A model generated the notes under the pieces. The model did no database searches. It was not told the origin of the DNA and was given only the letters and a program-made list of their open reading frames with translations. Positions 51,109 to 59,659 of a stretch of DNA of 64,000 bases are shown here, piece after piece. This DNA is from Prado023 sp963714995 (GTDB taxonomy: Bacteria > Actinomycetota > Actinomycetes > S36-B12 > CAIYMF01). Position numbers and translations under genes: made by a program. Numbering within the stretch: position 1 is the first letter of the stretch; every line of letters starts with the position of its first letter. The stretch lies in contig CAVQQP010000005.1 of the NCBI GenBank assembly GCA_963714995.1, forward strand, positions 124,001-188,000, read 5' to 3'.

Positions 51109-51285
51109 GGTGCTCACTCCTTCTCGTGGTGGGTCTTCCATCTCTGATGCTGCGCGGCGCTGCTGCAGACGGCTGGGACACAGGCTGGACATCTCCGGGA
51201 GGTCGGCTCAGAGGCATGTAAGGCCGCACGTCTGCGGCGTCAGAGCAGCGGGCCGGCCGGGGTGCTGTGGCAGGCTGGAGCCACC

Positions 51286-51978
51286 ATGCCGCCTGCCGCT
51301 GCCGAGCCACGGGTCCTCGTCGTCGATGACGAGGAGAACGTCGCCTTCCTGATCTCCTCGGCCCTGCGCCTGTCCGGGTACGAGACCCTCGTGGCGACGA
51401 CGGGCATCCAGGCCGTCGAGGATGTCGGCCGGTTCGCTCCCCATGTCATCGTGCTGGACGTCATGCTCCCGGACATCGACGGGTTCGAGGTGCTGCGCCG
51501 GATCCGCTCCGGCGGCTCCCAGGCGCCGGTCCTCTTCGTCACCGCGCGCGGCGCGACGACCGACCGGGTCCGGGGGCTGACCAGCGGCGGGGACGACTAC
51601 ATCGTCAAGCCCTTCGAGCTCGAGGAGCTCGTGGCCCGGGTCCAGGTCGCTGTCCGGCGATCGGGCGTCGGCGAGAGGTCGTCACGGCTGGCCGTCGGGG
51701 ACCTGTCCATGGATCTCGACTCGCACCGGGTGTGGCGCGGCGAGGTGGAGGCGCACCTGACCGCGACCGAGTTCACCCTGCTTCGGGTCCTGATGGCCAA
51801 CGCGGGGCGGGTGGTGACCCGGGAGCAGATCCTGGACTCCGTGTGGCAGTACGACTTCAACGGCGAGTCCTCGATCATCGAGTCGTTCATCCGCAACCTG
51901 CGCAAGAAGGTCGATGCCACCGAGCCGAAGCTGATCCATACGGTCCGTGGGGTCGGATACACCGTCCGGGAGCCCTGA
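51286..51978 (+). CDS. OmpR/PhoB-type response regulator
   Basis: The 230-residue protein has a receiver domain with phosphoacceptor Asp58 (VIVLDVMLP), preceding DDEENV acidic pocket and switch-Thr in LFVTARG, and a C-terminal winged helix (LTATEFTLLRVLMANAGRVVTREQILDSVW, SSIIESFIRNLRKKVD). CAGGCT sits 9 nt upstream with GGAG near the ATG at 51286. Its stop overlaps the start of the histidine kinase (TGATG). It likely controls the flanking secreted-protein genes (inference). Confidence 0.9.
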   Translation: MPPAAAEPRVLVVDDEENVAFLISSALRLSGYETLVATTGIQAVEDVGRFAPHVIVLDVMLPDIDGFEVLRRIRSGGSQAPVLFVTARGATTDRVRGLTSGGDDYIVKPFELEELVARVQVAVRRSGVGERSSRLAVGDLSMDLDSHRVWRGEVEAHLTATEFTLLRVLMANAGRVVTREQILDSVWQYDFNGESSIIESFIRNLRKKVDATEPKLIHTVRGVGYTVREP

Positions 51979-53367
51979 TGTCGCTGCGGACCCGGCTGCT
52001 CGTGGGCCTGGGGATCATCGCCGGGCTCCTGGTCGTCTCCGGGTTGCTCATCCTGGGCATCCAGCGCGCCTTCCTCGTCGGCCAGCTCGACGATCGGATG
52101 AACCGCCAGGTGCAGAACGCCAGGGCCCAGGTGGCCGCCGGCGAGGAGCTGCCCACTCCTGGACCCGGCCAGCAGCGGCAGTCGCGCGGGCTGGCCGAGG
52201 TGTACCTGGGGGTGCTCACCGCGACCGGCCTGGAGACGTTGAACACCCCGGTGACTGATCCGGGTCTCACCCCGACGCTCGATCCGGCGGATCCTCCGCC
52301 CTCGCCGGCGACCGTACCTGCCACGGGCGGGGAGGCCGAGTCGATGCGGATCATCACCTCGGAGCTGTCCGATGACCGGTCCCTGGTCCTGGGCCGGTCC
52401 ATGGGGGAGGTCGATACCGCGCTGACCGGGCTGAGGACGACCCTGCTGCTGGTCGGCAGCGTGCTGCTGGCGGTGATCGCCCTGGTGTTCTGGTGGATGC
52501 ACCGGCTGGGGATCGACCCGATCCTGCGGGTGACCCGCGTCGCTCGGTCCATCAGCGCCGGGGACACCAGCCAGCGGGTGGAGCCCTTCCCCGCCGGGAC
52601 CGAGGCCCACGACCTGGGCACCGCGTTCAACCAGCTCGTGGACACGAGCGAGGCCACACAGGAGCGGCTGCGCCAGTTCGTCGCCGACGCCTCCCACGAG
52701 CTGCGCACGCCCCTGGTGACCCTCAAGGGGTACGCCGCGCTGTACGGGGCCGGCGGGCTGCCCGATGAGCAGGGCACCGCCGATGCGATGCGCCGGATCA
52801 AGCAGGAGGCCGACCGGATGGGCCGTCTCGTGGACGACCTCCTGCTCCTGGCCGAGCTCGACAGGGGGCCGACACTGAGCCTCGGGCCGGTCGACCTCGT
52901 GGGGATCCTCGAGGACCTCGCCGGGGACCTCCGGGCCGTGGACCCGGACCGGGTGATCACTGTCCACGCGCCCGGGAGTGCCGTCGTCCAGGGCGACCGG
53001 GACCGGCTGATCCAGGTGGTCGCCGCGCTGACGAACAACGCCCTGCGCCACACCCCCACGGGCACGGCGATCGACCTCCGGATCGTGTCGAGTGCCGCAT
53101 CCGTGCGCATCGAGGTGGCCGATCACGGCCCGGGCATCGCCGCCGAGGACCTGGCCAAGGTGTTCGACCGGTTCTATCGCGGCGACGTGGCTCGGGCGCG
53201 TGCCTCCGGCGGCAGCGGCCTCGGGCCTGGCAATCGCCTCGGCGATCGTGGCGGCCCACGGCGGCACCGTGGGGGTCCAGAGCCCTCCCGGCGGGGGGGC
53301 GACCTTCTGGGCGGAGCTGCCCGTCGCCGGGCCGCCGACGCGGTCGGACGCGCCCGGCGGCGGCTGA
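51978..53367 (+). CDS. Sensor histidine kinase of the OmpR-type system (one frameshift)
   Basis: The protein has two membrane helices (LLVGLGIIAGLLVVSGLLIL and LLLVGSVLLAVIALVFWWMH), an extracytoplasmic Pro-rich sensor (about 50-150), HAMP, the H-box FVADASHELRTPLVTLKGY with phospho-His240 (His at 52695), and an HATPase. In the G2-box the sequence SGGSGLG is followed in the +1 frame by LAIASAIVAAHGGTVGVQS and GGGATFWAELPV, ending at 53367. One extra G near 53224 (GGG for GG) breaks the frame; corrected length about 462 residues is normal. Without correction the ATP-lid is lost. It is followed by a strong bidirectional hairpin. Confidence 0.82.
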
Positions 53368-53372
53368 CGAGC

Positions 53373-53408
53373 AGCAGGCCCTGCACGGGGACGGGTGCAG
53401 GGCCTGCT
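53373..53408. terminator. Strong bidirectional hairpin
   Basis: AGCAGGCCCTGCAC (53373-53386) and GTGCAGGGCCTGCT (53395-53408) pair perfectly over 14 bp. It lies between the convergent kinase and DUF2202 genes. Confidence 0.85.
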
Positions 53409-53450
53409 GTGTCGGTGCGGGTCGGGCGGGCGCCCGGTCAGCGGGTGCGG

Positions 53451-54251
53451 TCAGGTGTTGGTGACCGTTCCACCGTTGCGCTGGAACGCGGCCAGGTGCC
53501 GTTGGCTGCCGGCGAGCAGATTCTCGAGCACGGCTGTGACGTCGGCGGGTGCCTCCAGCTCCAGGGCCGCCTCCAGGTCCTCGATGTCGGTGACCTCGAC
53601 CGCGACGCCGACCTGGACGGCCTGTGCCCGACTCGTCTCGACCTGGACGGCGAGGGAGTCGTAGAGCGCCTGCAGGCTGTCGTCGACGAACACACCGGGC
53701 GCCAGGTCCTTGGTCGGGTCGGCCACGTCGTAGCGCTCCAGCAGCACCTGCACCTCGCTCATGTGGGTGGACTCCGCGCGGCTGATGTTGCTGAACACAC
53801 GGGCGTCGGGGTACTCGCCCATCGCCAGCGTGTACACGTCCCGGGCCAGCTTCTCCTCCTGGACCATGAACACCAGCTGCGCCTCGACCTCGGGGCTGAT
53901 CTCAGCCCCCGGCACCGCCGCCGGGATGTCCTCGGCATGCGCCTCCCGCTGCGTGCCCTGGCCGTGATCGCCGGTGCCGTTCGCTCCCTGGCCGTTCCCC
54001 TGGCCGCCGCCGTAGCCGCCGCCCTGGCCGCCGCCCTGGCCGTTGCCGATGCCCTGGCCGAGGCCGTTGCCCTGACCCCAGCCGTTTCCCTGCCCGGTGG
54101 TGGCGCTGTGCTCCTCCGACGTCACCGGCGCAGCCTGCGCAGCGACCGGGGTCGTGTCGGCCTCGCTGGCGTCGAGGGCCACCGTCAGCCCTGCCACCCC
54201 GAGCACGCCGACACCTGCCAGCAGCAGGGCCGCTGTCACGTTCCTGTCCAT
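53451..54251 (-). CDS. Secreted DUF2202 (ferritin-like) protein
   Basis: The 266-residue protein has a signal/anchor (VTAALLLAGVGVLGVAGLTVAL), a Gly/Gln/Asn-rich spacer with GQGNG repeats (about 55-110), and a ferritin-like DUF2202 four-helix bundle: VQEEKLARDVYTLAMGEYPDARVFSNI, SRAESTHMSEVQVLLERYDV, ALYDSLAVQV and LEAALELEAPADVTAVLENLLAGSQRHLAAF. The EKLARDVY and ESTHM motifs are the expected metal ligands. Function is unknown; metal or oxygen chemistry at the cell surface is likely. ATG 54251 has AAGGGG upstream. It is convergent with the histidine kinase and may be part of the same response. Confidence 0.8.
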   Translation of the reverse strand: MDRNVTAALLLAGVGVLGVAGLTVALDASEADTTPVAAQAAPVTSEEHSATTGQGNGWGQGNGLGQGIGNGQGGGQGGGYGGGQGNGQGANGTGDHGQGTQREAHAEDIPAAVPGAEISPEVEAQLVFMVQEEKLARDVYTLAMGEYPDARVFSNISRAESTHMSEVQVLLERYDVADPTKDLAPGVFVDDSLQALYDSLAVQVETSRAQAVQVGVAVEVTDIEDLEAALELEAPADVTAVLENLLAGSQRHLAAFQRNGGTVTNT

Positions 54252-54390
54252 GTGGTCCACCCCTTCGGTCCGACCCGCGGCACCATGCCCGGGTCCCTCG
54301 TGATCACCACGATGCCCGGTGTACCTGCACCCCCCTGGGACAGCAGCAGGAGATCTGCTGGAGGCTGTGCGTGGAACAGGTAAGGGCGGC

Positions 54391-54444
54391 GCCGCGGAGA
54401 TCGTCTCCGTGCGCAACGCGGCGACCCACGGCCTCAGCTCGTGA
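54391..54444 (+). pseudogene. Possible C-terminal remnant of an XdhC-like gene
   Basis: An open frame of 17 residues, AAEIVSVRNAATHGLSS then TGA, matches the end of the xdhC gene at 50676 (AAEMVSVRGAARRD) and about 31 of 39 bases. No upstream part of xdhC is present. It may be a duplicated and decayed copy end. The match is short, and it overlaps the ABC permease 3' end on the other strand. Confidence 0.2.
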
Positions 54445-55342
54445 CGTCCTTGTTGGCGAACCGGGCCCAGGCCAGGGCGAGGAACACCACGATGTAGCCG
54501 AGGTCCACCAGCAGGCCGGTGCGCATCACCTCGGTGAACACCGGGTCGCGGAACAGGTCGACGAACGCCGCCCAGCGGTGCACCAGCAGCCAGGGCGCCA
54601 GCCAGTCCAGCTGCGGGATCCCGTCCATGATCCACATCGCGCTCGAGACGATCGTCGTGGTGACCATCGCCGCGATCGGCTGCTCGGTCAGGGTGGAGAC
54701 GAACAGGCCGATGGCCGCCAGCCCGGCCAGCCCCGCGGTGACGTAGAGGACGGCCAGGCCCACCCGAGCCAGGGCCTCGACCAGTGAGATCTGGTTGCCC
54801 GACAGCAGCGTCGTGGGGCCAAGGCCCAGCAGCGCGCCGCCCACGATGATGCCCGTGCCGGCCACGACACCTGCCCCGATCAGCGCCCCGACCACCAGGG
54901 ACAGGTACTTCACGCCCAGCAACCGGGTGCGCCCCACGGGCACGGTGAGCAGGTAGCGCAGCGTGCCGATGTTGGCCTCGCCCGCGACCGTGTCACCGGA
55001 CAGCACCGCCACCGCCAGCGGCAGGAACAGCGCCATCTCGACCGTCAGCGCGGTCAGGGCCACGAACACGCCGTTGGAGGTCGCCGCCGAGATCAGGTCC
55101 GGGCCGTCGCCCTCGGAGGAGGGGTCGGACGCGCGCAGGGCGATGGACAGCAGGATCGGGACGGCGGCCAGCACCAGGACTCCGGCCTTGTTCCGGCGCC
55201 GGCCCAGGATCAGGCGCATCTCCGAGCGCAGCAACCGCCACGACGCACCGAGGGTCCCCTGGGACTGCCTCGGCGCAGTGCCGCCCGCGCCCGTCGCGCG
55301 GGGCGGGGAGCCGCCCACCCCGGTGGCCTCAGCCGCTGACAT
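54434..55342 (-). CDS. ABC-2-type exporter permease
   Basis: The 302-residue protein has about six membrane helices (AGVLVLAAVPILLSIAL, LTVEMALFLPLAVAVLSG, VGALIGAGVVAGTGIIVGG, VGLAVLYVTAGLAGLAAIGL and later ones) with an N-terminal cytoplasmic segment rich in Gly/Pro/Thr. It is the permease of an ABC-2 transporter with the ATPase upstream. The ATG at 55342 lies inside the end of the ATPase gene (14 bp overlap). Substrate unknown. Confidence 0.85.
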   Translation of the reverse strand: MSAAEATGVGGSPPRATGAGGTAPRQSQGTLGASWRLLRSEMRLILGRRRNKAGVLVLAAVPILLSIALRASDPSSEGDGPDLISAATSNGVFVALTALTVEMALFLPLAVAVLSGDTVAGEANIGTLRYLLTVPVGRTRLLGVKYLSLVVGALIGAGVVAGTGIIVGGALLGLGPTTLLSGNQISLVEALARVGLAVLYVTAGLAGLAAIGLFVSTLTEQPIAAMVTTTIVSSAMWIMDGIPQLDWLAPWLLVHRWAAFVDLFRDPVFTEVMRTGLLVDLGYIVVFLALAWARFANKDVTS

Positions 55343-56318
55343 CGAAGCCCTCCCCGGTCAGGGAGACGAACAGGTCCTCCAGGCTGGGGGTCTGCACCGC
55401 GAAGCCGCGCACGCCGACCCCGGCGGCGACCAGCGCGGCCACGATCTGCTCCGGGGGGACGTCCCCCGGGGGTGCCGACGCCCCGCTCCCGGTCATCACG
55501 ACACCCGTCAGGCCCAGTGCGCGCAGGGTGTCGGCGGCCAGCTCGGGCTGGGCGGTCGTCACCTCGACGACTGCCGACGCCCCCGCTGCACGGACCTCGC
55601 CGACCGTGCCCTGCGCGACCAGTCGACCCTCGCGCATCACCCCGACGTGCGAGCACATCTGCTCGACCTCCGAGAGCAGGTGGCTGGAGACGAGCACGGT
55701 GGCGCCGTCGCCGGCGAGCGAGGCGACCAGGTGGCGCACCTCCCGGGTGCCCTGCGGGTCCAGGCCGTTGGTCGGCTCGTCGAGGACCAGCAGGTCGCGG
55801 GGGGCCAGCAGGGCGGCGGCGATCGCCAGCCGCTGGCGCATCCCGAGGGAGTAGGCCCGGTACCTCTTGCCGGCGGCGGCGAGCAGCCCGACCCGGTCGA
55901 GCGCGCCGTCGATCCGCTGCGCGGCCGTGCGCGGATCGGCGTACCGGTCGGCCGAGTCCAGCCGCGCCAGGTTCTCCCGACCCGACAGGTACGGGTGGAA
56001 GGCCGGACCCTCGACCAGCGATCCCACGCGGGGCAGGACCGCCTCCGCGCCGCCGGGCATCGGGGCGCCGAGCAGGTCGATCTGTCCGCCGGTCGGGCGG
56101 ACCAGGCCGAGCAGCATCCGGATCGTGGTCGTCTTGCCCGACCCGTTCGGGCCGAGGAAGCCGTACACCGCGCCGGTCGGGACGTCGAGGTCGATGGCGT
56201 CGACGACCGTCTGGGACCCGAACCGCTTGGTGAGGCCGGCGCTGGTGACCGCCGCGGTGGGGCTGTCGGACGGTCCGGCGCCGGCGTGCGCTGCTCGGTG
56301 CGGGTCCGCCGCCGTCAC
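55329..56318 (-). CDS. ABC-2-type exporter ATP-binding protein
   Basis: The 329-residue protein has Walker A GFLGPNGSGKTTTIRMLLGL, signature YSLGMRQRLAIAAALL, Walker B LLVLDEPTNGLD, switch SSHLLSEVEQMC, and a C-terminal regulatory extension of ABC-2/drug-resistance type (EDLFVSLTGEGF). GTG 56318 overlaps the stop of the secreted LolA-like gene (GTGA). It is central in a three-gene operon. Confidence 0.88.
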   Translation of the reverse strand: MTAADPHRAAHAGAGPSDSPTAAVTSAGLTKRFGSQTVVDAIDLDVPTGAVYGFLGPNGSGKTTTIRMLLGLVRPTGGQIDLLGAPMPGGAEAVLPRVGSLVEGPAFHPYLSGRENLARLDSADRYADPRTAAQRIDGALDRVGLLAAAGKRYRAYSLGMRQRLAIAAALLAPRDLLVLDEPTNGLDPQGTREVRHLVASLAGDGATVLVSSHLLSEVEQMCSHVGVMREGRLVAQGTVGEVRAAGASAVVEVTTAQPELAADTLRALGLTGVVMTGSGASAPPGDVPPEQIVAALVAAGVGVRGFAVQTPSLEDLFVSLTGEGFDVSG

Positions 56319-57490
56319 TGGGCGGCCAGGGCGGCGCCGAGCGCCTCCGGGCTGACCGCACCGACCGCGACCCTGCCGTCGTCGGTGAGGATCGCCGAGA
56401 ACAGCGTGCCGCGCAGCACCCGGCCCGACCCCCACGCCCCGGACTCGGCGGGCAGCGCCTCGATCAGGGCCAGTGCGGTCCTGGCCGGGTCGTCGCCACC
56501 GCTGAAGTCCGGCTCGTCGGTCGTCGTGCGCATCCCGTCCTCGGCCAGGTCGGCCAGCGCGTCGACCGGCAGGTCAGTGATGACGACCGTGCTCCAGCCC
56601 TCGCCCACGACCGTGGGCTCGGCGCCCTCGGGAAGGTCGGGAGTGGTCCCCGTCGATTCGCCCATGGCGCCCGCATCGGGGGCCGCATGCTCGGTGACGG
56701 TCGCCCCGGGCGGCGGGGTGAACTCGAACAGGGACGCGTCCGGCGTCGCATAGTCCACCGAGCTGAAGCCCACCTCGAACGCAGGATCGGGGATCGCCGT
56801 GGAGTACACCCGCACCCGCAGCGGCACGTTGGTCTCGGCGTCCATCGACAGCGTGACGCGCGCCACGAGGGTCTCGGGATCCCTCGGGGTCAGGACCAGC
56901 TCGTACACGTCGCGCCCGGCCACCGTGCCGACACCCGACGTGGTCACCTCGGTGCTCGGATCGATCGCCTCGAGGGCCATCGCAGCGGCCTCCTGCGGGG
57001 TGCTCGGCAGCTCGACCCCCGGCGGCAGCCCGGACCCGTCGAGGTCGCCGCCCTTCGTGCCGTCATGCTCCGGAAGGAGGTACCGGTCGGCGGTCGCGTT
57101 CGCGCTCGACCAGACCCAGGCCTCCTGGCCGTTGCGCACGACCGTGGTCTCCGCGGCGCGCTCGATCAGCGCCAGGCGTTGGCGCTCGGGCCCGTCGGTC
57201 CAGACCCGCAGCGTGCTCTCCCCGCTGGCCAGGGCCAGGGGCCCGGACGAGGGCATCATGCCCATCGGCAGGTCGGGCAGGCCGAGGTCGGCGCTGGTGG
57301 CGACCGTCCCGGAGACCGCGGTGGCGCTGGGCTGCGCCAGGGCGACCAGCAGCTCCTCGGCCGTGCGCGGCTCGAGCCCGGAGTCGGCGGTGGCGGCCAT
57401 CGGCGCAAGTGCGGCGCCCCCGACGACGAGGATCGCCGCGCCTGCGGGCACGGCCCAGCGCACGCGGGGTCGCTGATCGAAGATGCTCAT
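56315..57490 (-). CDS. LolA-like/DUF2092 secreted lipoprotein-carrier-type protein
   Basis: The 391-residue protein has a signal/anchor (PAGAAILVVGGAALAPMAATADS), then a LolA-like half-barrel pattern: LRVWTDGPERQRLALIERA, VVRNGQEAWVWSSANATADRYL, VAGRDVYELVLTPRDPETLVARVTLSMDAETNVPLRVRVYS, and FEVGFSSVDYATPDASLFEFTPPPG, followed by a C-terminal domain. Proteins of this shape precede ABC-2 exporters in actinobacteria and may carry lipids or sense envelope. The ATG at 57490 is 6 nt after CATGAT on the minus strand. Exact role unknown. Confidence 0.75.
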   Translation of the reverse strand: MSIFDQRPRVRWAVPAGAAILVVGGAALAPMAATADSGLEPRTAEELLVALAQPSATAVSGTVATSADLGLPDLPMGMMPSSGPLALASGESTLRVWTDGPERQRLALIERAAETTVVRNGQEAWVWSSANATADRYLLPEHDGTKGGDLDGSGLPPGVELPSTPQEAAAMALEAIDPSTEVTTSGVGTVAGRDVYELVLTPRDPETLVARVTLSMDAETNVPLRVRVYSTAIPDPAFEVGFSSVDYATPDASLFEFTPPPGATVTEHAAPDAGAMGESTGTTPDLPEGAEPTVVGEGWSTVVITDLPVDALADLAEDGMRTTTDEPDFSGGDDPARTALALIEALPAESGAWGSGRVLRGTLFSAILTDDGRVAVGAVSPEALGAALAAQ

Positions 57491-57544
57491 GGCTCAATCA
57501 TGCGCCCGTTGTGCCCCGGCGTCACTCGGGCCTTTCCCGCGAGG

Positions 57545-57712
57545 GTGCGCACACGAATTCGCCCGTCAGAGCGAGGTCTGACGGAGCATCTCCCGGGACG
57601 CACATCGAACCGCCCGATAGCGGCCCTCCACGAGCCTCAATGGGGCGGTTCAGTGTGCGCGGGGCGATGGCCGGACCTGCACGCGGGTGAGACGGCCGGT
57701 TTCGTGTGCGCC
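57545..57712. repeat. Intergenic cluster of GCGCACACGAAnCCG units, two forward and two inverted
   Basis: Forward units lie at 57545-57573 (GCGCACACGAATTCGCCCGTC) within this range and 57599-57623 (CGCACATCGAACCGCCCGAT), inverted ones at 57641-57660 (minus strand GCGCACACTGAACCGCCCC) and 57691-57712 (minus strand GGCGCACACGAAACCGGCC). The first unit also contains GTCAGA/TCTGAC. It fills most of the 280 bp between the LolA-like start and the sugar-ABC ATPase end. It shares its unit with the cluster at 31113-31282. Confidence 0.65.
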
Positions 57713-57770
57713 GGACGCGGGCGGGCACTCCCACGCCCCGCGGGGAGACCCGGCTCCTGCTTGGTGAGCC

Positions 57771-58592
57771 CTACGACCCCAGCTCGTGGGCGAGGTCGGC
57801 GAGCTCGGCACCACCGGCCATGGCCGCGACGAGCTCGTCGAGCTCGACCTCGTCCTTGAGCCAGCGGTTGGTCATCCGCCCGCGCTTGAGCAGCACGAAC
57901 TCGTCGCCGACCATGTAGGCGTGGTGCGGGTTGTGCGTGATCAGCACGACGCCGATCCCGCGGTCCCGGGCGTCCCGGACGAACTTCAGGACCTTCCCGG
58001 ACTGCTTGACGCCCAGTGCTGAGGTGGGCTCGTCGAGGATGACGACCTCGGCGCCGAAGTAGACCGCACGGGCGATCGCGACCGCCTGCCGCTCGCCGCC
58101 GGACAGGGTGCCGATCGGCTGGTCGGGGTCGCGCAGGTCGATGCCGAACATCATGAGCTCGCGCCGGGCGATCTCCTGGCCCTTCTTGATGTCCATGCGC
58201 CGGAACGGCCCCCACCCCTTCTGCGGCTCGCGGCCGAGCACGAAGTTGCGCCACACGCTCATCAACGGGATCGTCGCGAGGTCCTGGAACACCGTGGCGA
58301 TCCCGGCGTCACCGGCGTCCTTCGGCGATCCGAAGACTGTGGGCTTGCCCGCGACGTACATCGTCCCGGAGTCGTTCTGGTGCACCCCGGACAGGATCTT
58401 GATCAGCGTGGACTTGCCGGCGCCGTTGTCGCCGAGCACGCACGTGACCCGGCCGTGGGTGACGTCCATCGACACCCCGTCGAGGGCCACGACGCTGCCG
58501 AACGTCTTGCCGACGTCCTCCAGCCGCAGGTACATGTCAGGGGCATCCGGGGAGGGAGCCCGCGGTGCGGTGGGGGGAACCTGCTCGGTCAT
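57771..58592 (-). CDS. Sugar ABC transporter ATP-binding protein (single domain)
   Basis: The 273-residue protein has Walker A LGDNGAGKSTLIKILSG, signature TLSGGERQAVAIARA, Walker B VVILDEPTSALGV, and VVLITHNPHHAYMVGDEFVLL. It is one nucleotide-binding domain, like FrcA-type importers, unlike the two-domain RbsA type. The N-terminal 17 residues are Pro-rich. It overlaps the permease by four bases. Substrate likely a monosaccharide or similar; unknown. Confidence 0.88.
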   Translation of the reverse strand: MTEQVPPTAPRAPSPDAPDMYLRLEDVGKTFGSVVALDGVSMDVTHGRVTCVLGDNGAGKSTLIKILSGVHQNDSGTMYVAGKPTVFGSPKDAGDAGIATVFQDLATIPLMSVWRNFVLGREPQKGWGPFRRMDIKKGQEIARRELMMFGIDLRDPDQPIGTLSGGERQAVAIARAVYFGAEVVILDEPTSALGVKQSGKVLKFVRDARDRGIGVVLITHNPHHAYMVGDEFVLLKRGRMTNRWLKDEVELDELVAAMAGGAELADLAHELGS

Positions 58593-59656
58593 TTCGCACT
58601 CCCCCCGGCCCGGTCACGGACCCACATGTTGAGCATCACCGCGGCGAAGAGGATCAGGCCGAAGAAGGTGAACCGCCAGGTGGAGTCCCATCCGGCGTAC
58701 TGGATGCCCAGGGTGGTCATGCCCAGGATCAGCGCGCCGAGGCTGGCGCCGATCACCGAGCCGGCGCCGCCGGTCATGAGCGTCCCGCCCACGACCGCGG
58801 CGATGATGTAGTAGAACTCGTAGCCGGTGCCCTGTCCGGCGCTGACCGACGTGAGCTCCACGGCGTTGATCGTGCCCACCAGCGCCGCGGCCAGCGAGAC
58901 GGTCACGAACATGCTCACCTTCGTCCGGCGCACGGGCACGCCCACGTTGCGGGCGGCGTTCTTGTCGCCGCCGACCGCGTAGATCCAGTTGCCCTGCCGG
59001 GTGCGCTGCAGGACCCACGTGCCGGCGACGATCGCCAGCAGCCACCAGCCGACCGACACGGTGAACGGCCAGGACGAGTCCAGCCGTGAGCCGAACACCC
59101 ACTGGGCGGCCGTGTAGCCGCTCGCCTCGTCGATCCCGCCCACGCGGACCTGCCCGGTGATCGCCTGGGTCACGCCGGAGTTCGCGCCGAGCAGCACGAA
59201 CATCGTGGCCAGGGTGACGATGAAGCTGGGGAGCTTCGTCCAGGTCACCAGCAGCCCGTTGACCAGGCCGATGAGGACTGCGAACACGATCACGATGGCC
59301 AGCGCCGGCCAGAAGCCCAGGCCGACCTCCGAGATCAGCAGCCCGAGCAGCAGGCCGGTGGACCCGGTCATCACGCCGCTGGACAGGTCGACCTCGCCGC
59401 TGATCATCAGCAGGCAGACGGCGCAGGCCATGATCCCGTAGGACGCCGAGACCGACATCCAGGAGGTGACCCCGGCCGGTGAGTTGAACGTCCCGGTCTC
59501 GTCGGCCAGCGAGAAGAAGACGAACACCACGATCGCGGCGATCAGTGCCCCGACCGAGGGGCGCACGAGCAGCTTGCGCCAGAGGGGCTCGTGCCGGAGC
59601 CGCTCGTCGGTCCTCGGCGCGGGGGCCGGCGCCGGAGCAGGTGCGGTGGTGGCCAT
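58589..59656 (-). CDS. Sugar ABC transporter permease
   Basis: The 355-residue protein has 8-10 membrane helices and the BPD_transp_2 (RbsC/FrcC) sequence: GIMACAVCLLMISGEVDLSSGVMTG, NGLLVTWTKLPSFIVTLATMFVLLGANSG, GGDKNAARNVGVPVRRTKVSMF, GTLMTGGAGSVIGASLGALILGM. The N-terminus is Ala/Pro-rich. ATG 59656; the binding-protein gene ends 3 bp upstream. It is the membrane channel of the importer. Confidence 0.88.
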   Translation of the reverse strand: MATTAPAPAPAPAPRTDERLRHEPLWRKLLVRPSVGALIAAIVVFVFFSLADETGTFNSPAGVTSWMSVSASYGIMACAVCLLMISGEVDLSSGVMTGSTGLLLGLLISEVGLGFWPALAIVIVFAVLIGLVNGLLVTWTKLPSFIVTLATMFVLLGANSGVTQAITGQVRVGGIDEASGYTAAQWVFGSRLDSSWPFTVSVGWWLLAIVAGTWVLQRTRQGNWIYAVGGDKNAARNVGVPVRRTKVSMFVTVSLAAALVGTINAVELTSVSAGQGTGYEFYYIIAAVVGGTLMTGGAGSVIGASLGALILGMTTLGIQYAGWDSTWRFTFFGLILFAAVMLNMWVRDRAGGSAK

Positions 59657-59659
59657 CGA

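Noticed and set aside
12318..53367. Programmed +1 ribosomal frameshifting as the cause of all frame breaks.
   Set aside because: Sites share no slippery codon, stop codon or stimulatory motif, and the affected genes are unrelated.
13825..57712. The unit clusters as CRISPR arrays.
   Set aside because: Units are inverted as well as direct, spacing is irregular, spacers are not unique of fixed length, and no cas genes are near.
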